In this document: positions 41,076 through 49,320 of the stretch, piece after piece
How positions within the stretch are numbered: position 1 is the first letter of the stretch
Layout: every line of letters starts with the position of its first letter
NCBI RefSeq assembly: GCF_005154805.1
Contig: NZ_CP039727.1
Coordinates: 1,113,501 to 1,177,500 of the forward strand
Length of the DNA stretch: 64,000 nt
Direction of reading: 5' to 3'
From: Bacillus sp. S3
GTDB taxonomy: Bacteria > Bacillota > Bacilli > Bacillales > Cytobacillaceae
The notes under the pieces: generated by a model
Databases searched by the model: none
Told to the model about the DNA's origin: nothing
The model's input: only the letters and a program-made list of their open reading frames with translations
Translations under genes and position numbers: made by a program

Positions 41076-41452
41076 TGGTAACGACTATTTTTCTAAAAAG
41101 AGTCTATGAACCCTTTGATGAGAATGATGGCTGCCGAATTTTAATCGACCGGTTGTGGCCGCGGGGAATCTCTAAAGAGGCTTTGAAGTTAACCCATTGG
41201 TTTAAGGAGATCGCTCCAAGCACCGAACTTCGCAAATGGTTTTGCCATAAACCAGAGCTGTTTGAGGAATTTAAAGAGAAATATCTTAATGAACTTCTCA
41301 GCGATGATCAAAAGCAGGAGCTTATCGGGCAAATTTTTGAGATTGCGGCAGTGGAAAGGGTAACACTTCTTTATGGTGCGAAGGATCCGGTCTATAACCA
41401 TGCTCAAGTATTAATGGAGGAACTTACTAGGTTAGAGGATACTATACAGTAA
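41075..41452 (+). CDS. DUF488 family protein (YeaO-like)
   Basis: A 125-residue protein with the DUF488 signature FLKRVYEPFDENDGCRILID, RLWPRGISKE, and LRKWFCHKPELFEEFKEKY. The family is widespread and uncharacterised. Its ATG overlaps the stop of the small HTH gene (TAATG), suggesting coupled translation and a shared task. Last gene of the five-gene run, with no clear terminator before the repeat at 41526. Confidence 0.85.
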   Translation: MVTTIFLKRVYEPFDENDGCRILIDRLWPRGISKEALKLTHWFKEIAPSTELRKWFCHKPELFEEFKEKYLNELLSDDQKQELIGQIFEIAAVERVTLLYGAKDPVYNHAQVLMEELTRLEDTIQ

Positions 41453-41525
41453 AAAAGCAGTTGGGCGGAAAATAGCTCATCTGCTTATTTACTATATAAG
41501 AATTTATAAGTTTCGACTTTGGAAA

Positions 41526-41735
41526 TGTCCAGCTTCAGCGCCCTAGCGCCTAGTGTCCTTCGCTCTCCGCCCTACGATAAGTCAAGCACGAATGCGCCTC
41601 CGGCTCTTCGTGTTTCCTTTATCTCAGTTGGAGTGCCCCACAAGGAAAGCTTCGTCAGCATAGGCATCGCACGAAGAAAAAGCGTTAGCTTTTTCGAGGA
41701 GGCAATACGCCGCTGAACAGGGCGCTTCCGCTTTT
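41526..41735. repeat. Dispersed TGTCCAGCTCC repeat, copy B, with a 60-bp insert
   Basis: About 210 bp. It shares the CCTACGATAAGTCAAGCACGAATGCG block and the CTCTTCGTGTTTCC block with the copies at 9979 and 58521, but has about 60 extra bases (about 41645-41702) holding a GAAAAAGC-GTTA-GCTTTTTC hairpin. It ends next to the stop codon of the yitT-like gene. Non-coding. Confidence 0.8.
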
Positions 41736-41736
41736 C

Positions 41737-42558
41737 TTAGTCCTTTCGGAAACGCCCCATTACTTCCATGGTTTGCATGATGTTTACAAATGCCTTCGCA
41801 TCCACTGTTCTAATGGTATGCTTCGTTTCATTTAGTTCAAACTTGGTAATCACGGTCGTTAACACCTTTTTCGGCTTATGGGTGTAGGCACCTTCCGCAT
41901 CCGTTATTGTAACGCCGCGGGAATGCAGCCGGAGTAAGGCCTCACTAAGCTCTTCATATTTCTCTGTGACAATTGTTAAGGTTAATTTGTTCTGCGTGGT
42001 GTAAACCATATCCACAGCACGTCCGGCTACATAAATGGCGATAATGGTATACAGCGTAATATTCCAGCCGAAAATCAGCCCGGAAATCCCCACCACTAAT
42101 AGATTCATACATGTATTTAAAAAGCCGACTTGCATGTTTTTTTGCTTGGCAAGGGTGAGACTGATGATATCTGTACCTCCGGTTGAGCCGCCAAGGCGAA
42201 TGATAATCCCTACGGCAATTCCGTAAAGGGCACCGCCAATAATCGATGAAAGAAGTATATCAGGGCTAATCGCATGAATCGGAATAAACTTCATGCTAAA
42301 TGATAAAACCACAACAGCGAAACCAGAGAGCAAAACAAATCGTTTTCCTAAGAATTTCATACCTAATAAAAATAATGGAATATTAATGGCCAAAATTACC
42401 CAACCGGTATTGATATTCGTATAATGGTGAATAAAAAAGGCGATGCCTGTTACACCACCTGACGTCAACTTATGTGGAATAAGAAAGGTATTAAAGGCAA
42501 ATCCAAAAAGCATGGAGCATAGTCCAATGACGATGATTTGAAAAAGTAACCGAAACAA
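41737..42558 (-). CDS. YitT family membrane protein (DUF161/DUF2179)
   Basis: A 273-residue protein: five to six membrane segments of the YitT/DUF161 type (FGFAFNTFLIPHKLTSGGVTG, IIIRLGGSTGGTDIISL, VAGRAVDMVYT) and a C-terminal cytoplasmic DUF2179 domain (KLTLTIVTEKYEELSEALL, ITDAEGAYTHKPKKVLTTVI). Function of the family is not established. The start is TTG 42558, 6 nt after AGAGGTG on the minus strand; the upstream codons to 42618 have no ribosome binding site. Monocistronic. Confidence 0.88.
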   Translation of the reverse strand: MFRLLFQIIVIGLCSMLFGFAFNTFLIPHKLTSGGVTGIAFFIHHYTNINTGWVILAINIPLFLLGMKFLGKRFVLLSGFAVVVLSFSMKFIPIHAISPDILLSSIIGGALYGIAVGIIIRLGGSTGGTDIISLTLAKQKNMQVGFLNTCMNLLVVGISGLIFGWNITLYTIIAIYVAGRAVDMVYTTQNKLTLTIVTEKYEELSEALLRLHSRGVTITDAEGAYTHKPKKVLTTVITKFELNETKHTIRTVDAKAFVNIMQTMEVMGRFRKD

Positions 42559-42669
42559 TTGAAACACCTCTATTAATTCTGTGCTTTTTATTAAACACTT
42601 CATTTTAGTGTGAGTCAATATGATATTTTTAATGTCATTAGATTGTTAAAAAGATTTTGTGGTTGATAA

Positions 42670-42692
42670 AAAAACACCTCATTTGAGGAGTT
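42670..42692 (-). terminator. Terminator after the haemolysin III gene
   Basis: ACCTCA and TGAGGAG arms within AAACACC/GAGTTT form a short stem, followed on the minus strand by TTTTTTTATC. Confidence 0.7.
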
Positions 42693-43340
42693 TTAAATGA
42701 CGTATAGGTAGACAGATAAAAAGTGCGCTAAGCTGCCCAGCATTATGAATATATGAAAAATCTCGTGGAAGCCCAAATACTTCGTTTCTAAAAACTTCGG
42801 TTTAGCCCCGTAAATGACTCCGCCAATGGTATAAAAGATTCCTCCTAGGATGAGTAAAAACAAACCGACTGGGTTTAAACTTCCTGTTAAGGGTGAAAAA
42901 ACAAACACAATCATCCAGCCCATGGCGATGTATAAGGCAGTTGAAATCCAGCGCGGGCAATTAAACCACACCATTTTAAACACAACCCCGCTGATGGCTA
43001 CACCAGAGATGATCGAAAATAGGATCGCACCTGTTTTTTCGTTCAAGCTAATAAAACAGAAAGGGGTGTACGTACCGGCGATCAGCACAAAAATCATCGA
43101 GTGATCAAGCCTCCGTAAAAAGGCAATGACATTAGCGCGGGCGATGACCATGTGATAGGTGGCAGATGCCGAGTAAAGCAGAATCATACTCACTCCAAAA
43201 ATGATAACGGCCGAAAGTGTAAGCGGGGTAGGTGTCGTCATCGCCGCTTTAATTACCATGGCAAGCAGTCCGACAAAACTAAAAAGAGCTCCTGCTAAAT
43301 GGGTTAATCCATTAATCGGTTCGCGAATATAATTGTTCAA
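42693..43340 (-). CDS. Haemolysin III family membrane protein
   Basis: A 215-residue, seven-helix membrane protein of the haemolysin III/PAQR-like family (YqfA, YplQ). Metal-site residues are in ITHLAGALFS-like NGLTHLAGA (His), YSASATYHM (Ser/His), RLDHSMIFVLIAGTYTPF (Asp/His) and the C-terminal GFHEIFHIFIMLGSLAHF (His pair). TTG 43340 is chosen because AGGGGG lies 7 nt upstream on the minus strand, giving the N-terminus MNNYIREPINGLTH usual for the family. Role unknown; not proven to be haemolytic. Confidence 0.87.
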   Translation of the reverse strand: MNNYIREPINGLTHLAGALFSFVGLLAMVIKAAMTTPTPLTLSAVIIFGVSMILLYSASATYHMVIARANVIAFLRRLDHSMIFVLIAGTYTPFCFISLNEKTGAILFSIISGVAISGVVFKMVWFNCPRWISTALYIAMGWMIVFVFSPLTGSLNPVGLFLLILGGIFYTIGGVIYGAKPKFLETKYLGFHEIFHIFIMLGSLAHFLSVYLYVI

Positions 43341-43470
43341 TTGAAATCCCCCTAACACATCATGTAGTTTTTGTAACCACTTATAATGATACTAGTAAGA
43401 TGAAACCTAGTCAATGTTTATTTCATCATGTATAATAAAATTATCTATAAGTACTGCGGGGTTTTTTATA

Positions 43471-44061
43471 ATGGAAAATATGAAACAGATTATCGATTCA
43501 CTTGGTCTGGAAACAAGTTTAAGCTTGGATGAAATTCCAAAGATAGACCTGTATATGGATCAAGTCATTCAATTATTCGAAAATAAATTCAACGCATCAA
43601 AACGGAACGAAGAAGAAAAGGTTTTGACGAAAACGATGATTAATAACTATGCCAAGGGGAAGCTGATGTTTCCCATTCAAAATAAGAAGTATTCCAAAGA
43701 GCATCTTATTTTAATCAGCCTGATTTATCAGCTTAAAGGGGCGCTTTCGATCAATGATATTAAGGTAACTCTTAGTGGGTTGAATAAAAAGATTATCAAT
43801 GAAGAGATGGAGTTAGATGCTTTTTATTCAAGCTACTTGCACCTGGCCAGTAAAAATACGGCCGATTTTAAAGTGGACATTGAGGGAAGGATAAAAGAAG
43901 TTAAAGAGGAAATTGCTTTGACTGAAAAGGAAAGTTCGGAATACCTTGAGCAGGTTTTGATGATCTCATCGCTTGTTCATATGAGTAATTTATATCGTAG
44001 AGTGGCCGAAAAGCTGGTAGATGAGATCGTTGTTGAAAAAGAAGGAAAGCGTCAAAAGTAA
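43471..44061 (+). CDS. DUF1836 family protein
   Basis: A 196-residue, mainly helical protein with the DUF1836 landmarks ISLDEIPKIDLYMDQVIQLFE-like sequence (residues about 17-38), TKTMINNYAKGKLMFPIQNKKYSKEHLILI, and a C-terminal helical tail. DUF1836 proteins contain a MerR-like DNA-binding part and are common in Firmicutes without a known role. The start is ATG 43471 (GCGGGG upstream is poorly spaced). Its last 10 bp overlap the convergent beta-helix gene. Confidence 0.8.
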   Translation: MENMKQIIDSLGLETSLSLDEIPKIDLYMDQVIQLFENKFNASKRNEEEKVLTKTMINNYAKGKLMFPIQNKKYSKEHLILISLIYQLKGALSINDIKVTLSGLNKKIINEEMELDAFYSSYLHLASKNTADFKVDIEGRIKEVKEEIALTEKESSEYLEQVLMISSLVHMSNLYRRVAEKLVDEIVVEKEGKRQK

Positions 44062-45602
44062 ACGTTGGCGCTTCCCTGGTTTTCTAGCGAAAAATCCTGT
44101 ACACCTGGCCCGACTTCGATTTTCTCCGAAGGGCAATTATGAATTTGAATAGAATCAGCTCGGTTTTCACCCCCGTAAATCTTGATCACGGGACCGGTCT
44201 TATAAAAATCTGCAGCTGTAATATTATGTAGGATCACATTTCTAGCCCGATATTGAAGTGCTATTATTGGATTTCTTTTGAAATCATAATCGGGATCGCC
44301 AATCAAGGTGAAATGGTTGATTACGACATTTTTATAGGCGGAAACCACCATCCCCCGCGGCGTAGAATCTTTATATAATTCAGTGAAAATGGGCGCGATC
44401 ACTGCTAGATTAACGGCAATAATATTGAAAGCTGATTTTGATTCAGCGTCTGCGATTTTGTGATGCCCGATATGGCGGAAGTTAAAGGCCCGATTATCAT
44501 GAACAGAAATATGCCCAACAATTTGGACATTGGAGGCCGCCGAGGAATTCTGGTGGGCCTTAATTTCCACCCCGCCAAAACACCTGGCAGAAGAATTATT
44601 CACCAATAACACATTTCGTGAACCATCATCGACCTCAATCCCGTTAGAATTGGAAAAGCCCTTCTTGTGAGCCCGTCCGCTGGGGTCGCACATATGGGAA
44701 TTGGAAATATAGATATAATCGCTATGATGTGTCGTGATTCCGTCATCCCCGAAGCCATATCCGGTTAAGCGGTCGAGCCAGACATATTTGCTTCCGCCCC
44801 GGGCTCGGTACCCATCACCGGCATAATTGTACTGTGTCGAAGAGATATCAAAACAATGAAGCCCCGGGTTAATCCCCTCGACATTCTTCACCCAGCCATA
44901 GGTCACATTTGCATAGGTCAGGCAGCTTGAATGATTGCCCCATGTACTTGTTTTTGCCTTATTGCCAAGTCTCTCCACATTCCAATCCAAACTCATTCCT
45001 TCAACAAGCAGATGATGATTCCCGCTCCAATGATGAGCGTTTGTAATGATGCGGCTGCCCTTTGGAGCTTGGTCATGAAGCTTAATGGTTGTCTTACCTT
45101 TTCCGGAGCCGGCAAGCCATGTCCAGGACGGCAAGCGGACTTCTTTTGTGACATACACTCCAGAGGGGACAATAACCTTTACATGACCTTTGCCAAGTGC
45201 ATTTTTAAAAGCAGCCGTACAATCTGTTTTTCCGTCCCCAACCGCACCAAAATCCTCGATATTTACTTCCCTTGTTATGTGTTTTAACAACTGGGTGTAT
45301 TCTTGATCAAGCTTGTCCTTCCAAGCGGGACCGACATTTCCTTCACCATCGGCAAGGATTCGTGTCGGTTCCAAAATCTGCGAACGCTTTGCTGCCAGAC
45401 GAAATAAGCCTTCTTTGAATTTTTCTGAAAAAGAAAGCGGCTGTCCTTTTTCAAGAATCGGAGAATGAGAGACAAGAAGGCATTGTTCAAATAAATCTTC
45501 CGTTTCTTTGATTACTTGCCTCAAATCAAGTTGTTTTCCGGTAATTTGCGTCAGCAGTTCTTTATTTTTCCCAGGGTCGTGGGTTTTATCGTATGCGGTC
45601 AT
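44052..45602 (-). CDS. Right-handed beta-helix protein, pectate lyase 3 superfamily
   Basis: A 516-residue protein. After an N-terminal helical region of about 105 residues comes the pectate-lyase-3/GH28-like opening NIEDFGAVGDGKTDCTAAF, then beta-helix rungs (for example YVWLDRLTGYGFGDDGITTH, YIYISNSHMCDPSGRAHKKG, VQIVGHISVHDNRAF). No signal peptide or anchor is seen, so it is probably intracellular, or a structural component such as a spore or phage-like fibre. The start is ATG 45602 with CAGGAGTG upstream. Catalytic residues cannot be assigned. Its 3' end overlaps that of the DUF1836 gene by 10 bp. Confidence 0.78.
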   Translation of the reverse strand: MTAYDKTHDPGKNKELLTQITGKQLDLRQVIKETEDLFEQCLLVSHSPILEKGQPLSFSEKFKEGLFRLAAKRSQILEPTRILADGEGNVGPAWKDKLDQEYTQLLKHITREVNIEDFGAVGDGKTDCTAAFKNALGKGHVKVIVPSGVYVTKEVRLPSWTWLAGSGKGKTTIKLHDQAPKGSRIITNAHHWSGNHHLLVEGMSLDWNVERLGNKAKTSTWGNHSSCLTYANVTYGWVKNVEGINPGLHCFDISSTQYNYAGDGYRARGGSKYVWLDRLTGYGFGDDGITTHHSDYIYISNSHMCDPSGRAHKKGFSNSNGIEVDDGSRNVLLVNNSSARCFGGVEIKAHQNSSAASNVQIVGHISVHDNRAFNFRHIGHHKIADAESKSAFNIIAVNLAVIAPIFTELYKDSTPRGMVVSAYKNVVINHFTLIGDPDYDFKRNPIIALQYRARNVILHNITAADFYKTGPVIKIYGGENRADSIQIHNCPSEKIEVGPGVQDFSLENQGSANVYF

Positions 45603-45745
45603 TTTTATCACTCCTGTATACAAGTATTATAGCGTGAACATGGGATAAAGGAAAAAGTACCCTTTTTGTCGAAGTTTAAGCATTTGCAGCGGATGTTTAT
45701 ACTGTAAACTAAGACTAGAAGTTAATAGGAAGTGGAGTTGGAAGA

Positions 45746-46462
45746 ATGGGAAATACGATCAAGATGTTTGTAATCGCAACAAGAGACGGAAACACTGCGA
45801 AATACTTTTACGAGAGTCTGTTTAATTGGAAAGTTACGGATGTAGGACCATTAATGCAAATTTCCGGCGCAGGCCTGAGCAGTCATATTCTTAAATGGCC
45901 GCATAAAGACCATCCAACACATGTCAGTATCTACATAAATGTTGAAAATATTAAGGAATGTTTGTCGAAGGTGGAGGAAATGGGTGGGACGGTAATTCTA
46001 CCGGAAATGGCGGTCCCAACTGGCGGGTCGATTGCTCAATTCGTTGATCCGGATGGGATCATCATCGGCGCTTACCAGGGCACTACCCATACCGAAAGTC
46101 AAAGCAAACCCGTAATTGTAGTGAATCAAATTGGGTTCTTTGAAATTGCAGCTAGAGAAGGAGACCGCTCCAAAAGATTTTATGAGTCTGTATTCAATTG
46201 GCGGATTACCGATGATGGTCCAATCATGAGCATCTCTGCAGAAGACGCCGGCTTAGACGGCCACCTTTTCAATTGGACATTTGAGGAACCACCATATTTG
46301 ACACTTTATATTCGAGTGGAGGACGTGGCAGCTAGTTTAGAGAAAGTAGCCGAGCTGGGCGGGAAAGTCATCATCCCAGAAACGGAGATTCCAAGCGGCG
46401 GCACTTTTGCCCAATTCCTTGACCTTGATGGAAATGCGATTGGTATTTACAGCGGCCGATAA
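45746..46462 (+). CDS. Tandem-domain VOC (glyoxalase-like) protein
   Basis: A 238-residue protein made of two VOC modules: residues about 5-115 (FVIATRDGNTAKYFYESLFNW ... FVDPDGIIIGAYQG) and about 125-238 (GFFEIAAREGDRSKRFYESVF ... FLDLDGNAIGIYSG). The halves are alike (FYESxFNWxxTD, GGxxIxPExxxPxGG), so an internal duplication made it. This layout is like the CFP-30B/YkcA type of glyoxalase-related proteins. GAAGTGGAG precedes the ATG. Monocistronic with terminator. Substrate unknown. Confidence 0.85.
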   Translation: MGNTIKMFVIATRDGNTAKYFYESLFNWKVTDVGPLMQISGAGLSSHILKWPHKDHPTHVSIYINVENIKECLSKVEEMGGTVILPEMAVPTGGSIAQFVDPDGIIIGAYQGTTHTESQSKPVIVVNQIGFFEIAAREGDRSKRFYESVFNWRITDDGPIMSISAEDAGLDGHLFNWTFEEPPYLTLYIRVEDVAASLEKVAELGGKVIIPETEIPSGGTFAQFLDLDGNAIGIYSGR

Positions 46463-46480
46463 TTGCATAGCAAGTATATT

Positions 46481-46509
46481 AACCGGGATTTTTTTCAAAA
46501 GTCCCGGTT
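46481..46509 (+). terminator. Terminator after the tandem VOC gene
   Basis: AACCGGGA pairs with TCCCGGTT, followed by ATTTTTATT. Confidence 0.8.
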
Positions 46510-46523
46510 ATTTTTATTAAAAG

Positions 46524-46550
46524 TGAAACCAAACATATGGTGAAAACGAC
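46524..46550 (+). promoter_or_regulatory. ECF-type promoter, probably autoregulatory
   Basis: TGAAACC (46524-46530) and CGAC (46547-46550), 17 nt between AAC and CGAC, fit the usual ECF pattern of a -35 with AAC and a -10 with CGWC. It lies 37 nt before the sigma factor gene. Confidence 0.55.
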
Positions 46551-46586
46551 ATACTATTGAACACAGTATAGAGAGGGGCCTCTCAA

Positions 46587-47165
46587 TTGAACAACGAACA
46601 AAAATTGATGGATCGAATCCGTAAAGGTGATGGGGAGGCGTTCAGTCTGCTCGTGGAAGAATTATTGTCTGCTGCTTATAAAACAGCTTATCTCATTCTC
46701 CGATCAAAGGACCTGGCTGAAGATGCCGTCCAAAATGCACTAGAAGACTGCTACATTAGCATTATAAAAAAAAGGGAAATTCGCAAATTTAAGGCGTGGT
46801 TTTACCGGCTAGTGTATTCTCGTGCGATCGATATTTACCGTAAAAACACACGTTTCCATGCTGCCGATATTGAAGAAAACCCTGAGGCACTTGCGAAAAT
46901 GATTTCGGAATCTGCTCAAAAACGTGCAATCCAAAATGAAAATATGAATGAAATGCTTGTCCTTATTTCTAGTCTTCCTAAAGAGCAAAGTGTTCCAATT
47001 TTGCTTTACTATTATGAAGATATGCCGATTAAAGAGATTAGCCTCATTCTGGGTGAAAATAGTAACACGATTAAAACAAGATTAGCGCGTGGAAGAAGAA
47101 AACTTGGAGAAATCATGGAAAAGAACGATAGGTATCCTCTGGAGGTGAAGTCACATGGGATATAA
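46587..47165 (+). CDS. ECF RNA polymerase sigma factor
   Basis: A 192-residue sigma-70 family protein with region 2 (residues about 20-90; LAEDAVQNALEDCYISIIKK and FKAWFYRLVYSRAIDIYRK) and region 4 (about 120-180; SSLPKEQSVPILLYYYEDMP, KEISLILGENSNTIKTRLARGRRKL). No region 3, so an ECF type. The start is TTG 46587 with GAGAGGGG about 8 nt upstream. It overlaps the next gene by 11 nt, which is a transmembrane protein likely to be its anti-sigma factor, and an ECF-like promoter lies upstream. Confidence 0.9.
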   Translation: MNNEQKLMDRIRKGDGEAFSLLVEELLSAAYKTAYLILRSKDLAEDAVQNALEDCYISIIKKREIRKFKAWFYRLVYSRAIDIYRKNTRFHAADIEENPEALAKMISESAQKRAIQNENMNEMLVLISSLPKEQSVPILLYYYEDMPIKEISLILGENSNTIKTRLARGRRKLGEIMEKNDRYPLEVKSHGI

Positions 47166-48264
47166 AAAAGAAGAAGATCGGATTCTTGATCAGCTCCGGG
47201 TTCCAATCTCTTTTGAAAGATTTACAAAAGAACTTCCTAAAAGGTACAGGGAAGGCGAATTTGATGAGCATAGAATTGAACAAGTGGATAAAGAATGGGA
47301 TCAATTTCAAAAGAGGTTGGTAAAACAATGGACTTTAGGTAAAAAGATTGCGGCCTTCACGCTTGCATCCGCAGCCAGCTTGCTGCTCTTTATGGGGTCC
47401 GGCTTCATTTCACCGGCAATGGCAAAAATACTGGCTAAAATCCCGCCAATTAGCTCCATCTATGATCGTTATGTCAATCTTTCCGAGGTAATTACGAAGG
47501 AATTGAAACAAAAGGGGTATCCGGTAAAAGAGGTACGGGAGCATGTTGGCGGGAATAAGGAAGGGGTTTATATCTTTCTAAATGCCTCTGATAAGAAAAT
47601 AGAGGAGATGAAGCCCGGAATTGAAAAAATTTCATTTGGCATACTACACGGTGAACAATATAAGGGTACGAGAATTGAGGATTATTATGTTAAAGTAAGA
47701 AAATTTGTTGAGGAACCGGAAGATTGGAAGAAGGAACAGGATCGAATCACAAAGGAAACGGATGAGATATTTAAAATTGTCGAGCCTGTTTTAAAATCTT
47801 TTGGATATGAAAACGTCTGGGGCGGCGGTCCGGACAAAGTTGAGCTTGAATTTCCTAATACAGAAAGTAAAGAGAAAATAGCTGAAATTAAAAATGCTGT
47901 AGAGAATGCGTTAAAAGCTGCAGGGAAAGAATCCGTTACGGTTAAAACTATAACCTTTAATCTTGCGAAAAGAGAGCATTACAGCCGCTGGTCAAATGCC
48001 GTTTCGGGAATTGGCCATGAATTCATGACTTACAAAAAATATCATGTTTCCGGTGTCGGCTACAAAAGTATTGATGGGGAAAAAATGCAAATTAAAATTC
48101 GCATGAATTTGCTGAGTACCGATCCGAAAACAGATGAACTAGCGAAGGACCTTCATGCCATGGCTGAAGACTTCATCCATTCAGAGGAAATCTGGCAAAA
48201 AGTAAAGGATGACCCGTACGAAATCATCATCTCAAGTAAGGATAAGAAAACGTTGAATAAATGA
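47155..48264 (+). CDS. Putative transmembrane anti-sigma factor
   Basis: A 369-residue protein: about 60 cytoplasmic residues (ISFERFTKELPKRYREGEF), one membrane helix (about 62-82, IAAFTLASAASLLLFMGSGF), and a 285-residue extracellular part with two repeated alpha/beta modules. The layout and the overlap with the sigma gene are those of DUF4179-like anti-sigma proteins that hold ECF factors at the membrane. The extracellular part may sense the stress. The ATG follows GGAGGTG. No Cys or His zinc motif (HxxxCxxC) is present, so it is not a ZAS-type anti-sigma. Function inferred from context. Confidence 0.72.
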   Translation: MGYKKEEDRILDQLRVPISFERFTKELPKRYREGEFDEHRIEQVDKEWDQFQKRLVKQWTLGKKIAAFTLASAASLLLFMGSGFISPAMAKILAKIPPISSIYDRYVNLSEVITKELKQKGYPVKEVREHVGGNKEGVYIFLNASDKKIEEMKPGIEKISFGILHGEQYKGTRIEDYYVKVRKFVEEPEDWKKEQDRITKETDEIFKIVEPVLKSFGYENVWGGGPDKVELEFPNTESKEKIAEIKNAVENALKAAGKESVTVKTITFNLAKREHYSRWSNAVSGIGHEFMTYKKYHVSGVGYKSIDGEKMQIKIRMNLLSTDPKTDELAKDLHAMAEDFIHSEEIWQKVKDDPYEIIISSKDKKTLNK

Positions 48265-48399
48265 AGCCGCTCATCGTGGGCACCGTTTCAATCGATAGAA
48301 TAAATCAATTGTTTTTATTGAACAGTTTTTGACAATTTAAATCCCTGGATATATTTTGTAAAAAGAAAAATACTAACGAGTGTTCGGAGGTGGATTTGA

Positions 48400-48711
48400 A
48401 TGGAACAAGATTTTGAAAAAATTTACAACCAATACAAGCAGCAAACGGAGCAACAGGCACAACTGGAAGGGAATCAACCGAATCTAGATGGGAAAGAAGA
48501 ATTTGTTGCAGTCAGGAAAAATGATGACGGTGATTTAATTGCTTTTAAAACAAATACAGGGAGGGAACTGGATTATTTAACGGCACTTGCTGAGGCGAAG
48601 GCAGGGAAGATAGCCCATATCGATGTTTTTCACAAATATGGGAGGGACATTATCCGCAGCGAGCCGGATGGGATTAAAGAAAATAATCTAGATCAATTGC
48701 CGGAATTCTAG
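48400..48711 (+). CDS. DUF3892 family protein
   Basis: A 103-residue hydrophilic protein. The C-terminal 60 residues match DUF3892 (FVAVRKNDDGDLIAFKTNTG, LTALAEAKAGKIAHIDVFHK, DIIRSEPDG); the N-terminal 30 residues are Gln/Glu-rich and probably disordered. The family is common in Bacillaceae, sometimes near spore genes, and has no known function. GGAGGTGG precedes the ATG. Monocistronic. Confidence 0.8.
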   Translation: MEQDFEKIYNQYKQQTEQQAQLEGNQPNLDGKEEFVAVRKNDDGDLIAFKTNTGRELDYLTALAEAKAGKIAHIDVFHKYGRDIIRSEPDGIKENNLDQLPEF

Positions 48712-48731
48712 CGATTATCAAGGTGATTTGC

Positions 48732-48769
48732 AAAAGGCTTTACTCCAAATAAAATGGGGTAAGGCTTTT
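48732..48769 (+). terminator. Terminator after the DUF3892 gene
   Basis: AAAAGGCTTTACTCC pairs, with G-T pairs, to GGGGTAAGGCTTTT, followed by ATTTTTATT. Confidence 0.65.
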
Positions 48770-48825
48770 ATTTTTATTCTTTTTAGTAAATTATAAAGGC
48801 ATATTCCCCTGAAAGGATTCCAAGT

Positions 48826-49320
48826 ATGTCAATTAATAATATCGTTATCATTCTTATGTTGGTTATTGGTCTCATTTCCATTATCTTTTTTATTCCGAAA
48901 AATCGCAGGAGAAGATTTATTCTTTCATACCTGTTTTGCCAATCACTTACGTGGATAAGTTCTATGTTTCATGCACAGTTTGACTTGCTTTCATTTCCGG
49001 CTCGAGAATTCCCTTATGCCACCGACCTGCTAATAACGACTGAATATTTTTTTTATCCGATTATTTGTGGGTTTTATATCAACTTTGAGCACAAAGTAAA
49101 CTATTTCTATCGATTTTTCTATTTGTCCATTTGGGTATCATTTTTAACAGTGATCGATGGTTTGATTGAGCGGTATACGGACTTGATTGAATATGTCCAT
49201 TATGCATGGTATTGGACGTGGTTGGACTTTTTTTGTTTATTTGCTATTTCAAATTACCTCTATAAAAGGTTTTTCAAAGATAAATCGCTGTTTCGAAGTG
49301 ATAAGGAGATCACAAGGTGA
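48826..49320 (+). CDS. CBO0543-like membrane protein (first of a pair)
   Basis: A 164-residue protein with four to five membrane segments. It shares with its downstream neighbour the motifs FIPKNRRR, QSLTWIS, LLSFPAREFP, TEYFFYPIICGFY and IEYVHYAWYWTWL, so the two are tandem duplicates of moderate identity. It resembles the uncharacterised CBO0543 family of Firmicutes membrane proteins. GAAAGG precedes the ATG. The second gene begins within the last codons (4-nt overlap). Function unknown. Confidence 0.8.
   Translation: MSINNIVIILMLVIGLISIIFFIPKNRRRRFILSYLFCQSLTWISSMFHAQFDLLSFPAREFPYATDLLITTEYFFYPIICGFYINFEHKVNYFYRFFYLSIWVSFLTVIDGLIERYTDLIEYVHYAWYWTWLDFFCLFAISNYLYKRFFKDKSLFRSDKEITR

Noticed and set aside
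46574..46587. GAGAGGGGCCTCTC palindrome as an operator
   Set aside because: It overlaps the ribosome binding site of the sigma gene and is short; it may arise by chance, although it could affect translation.
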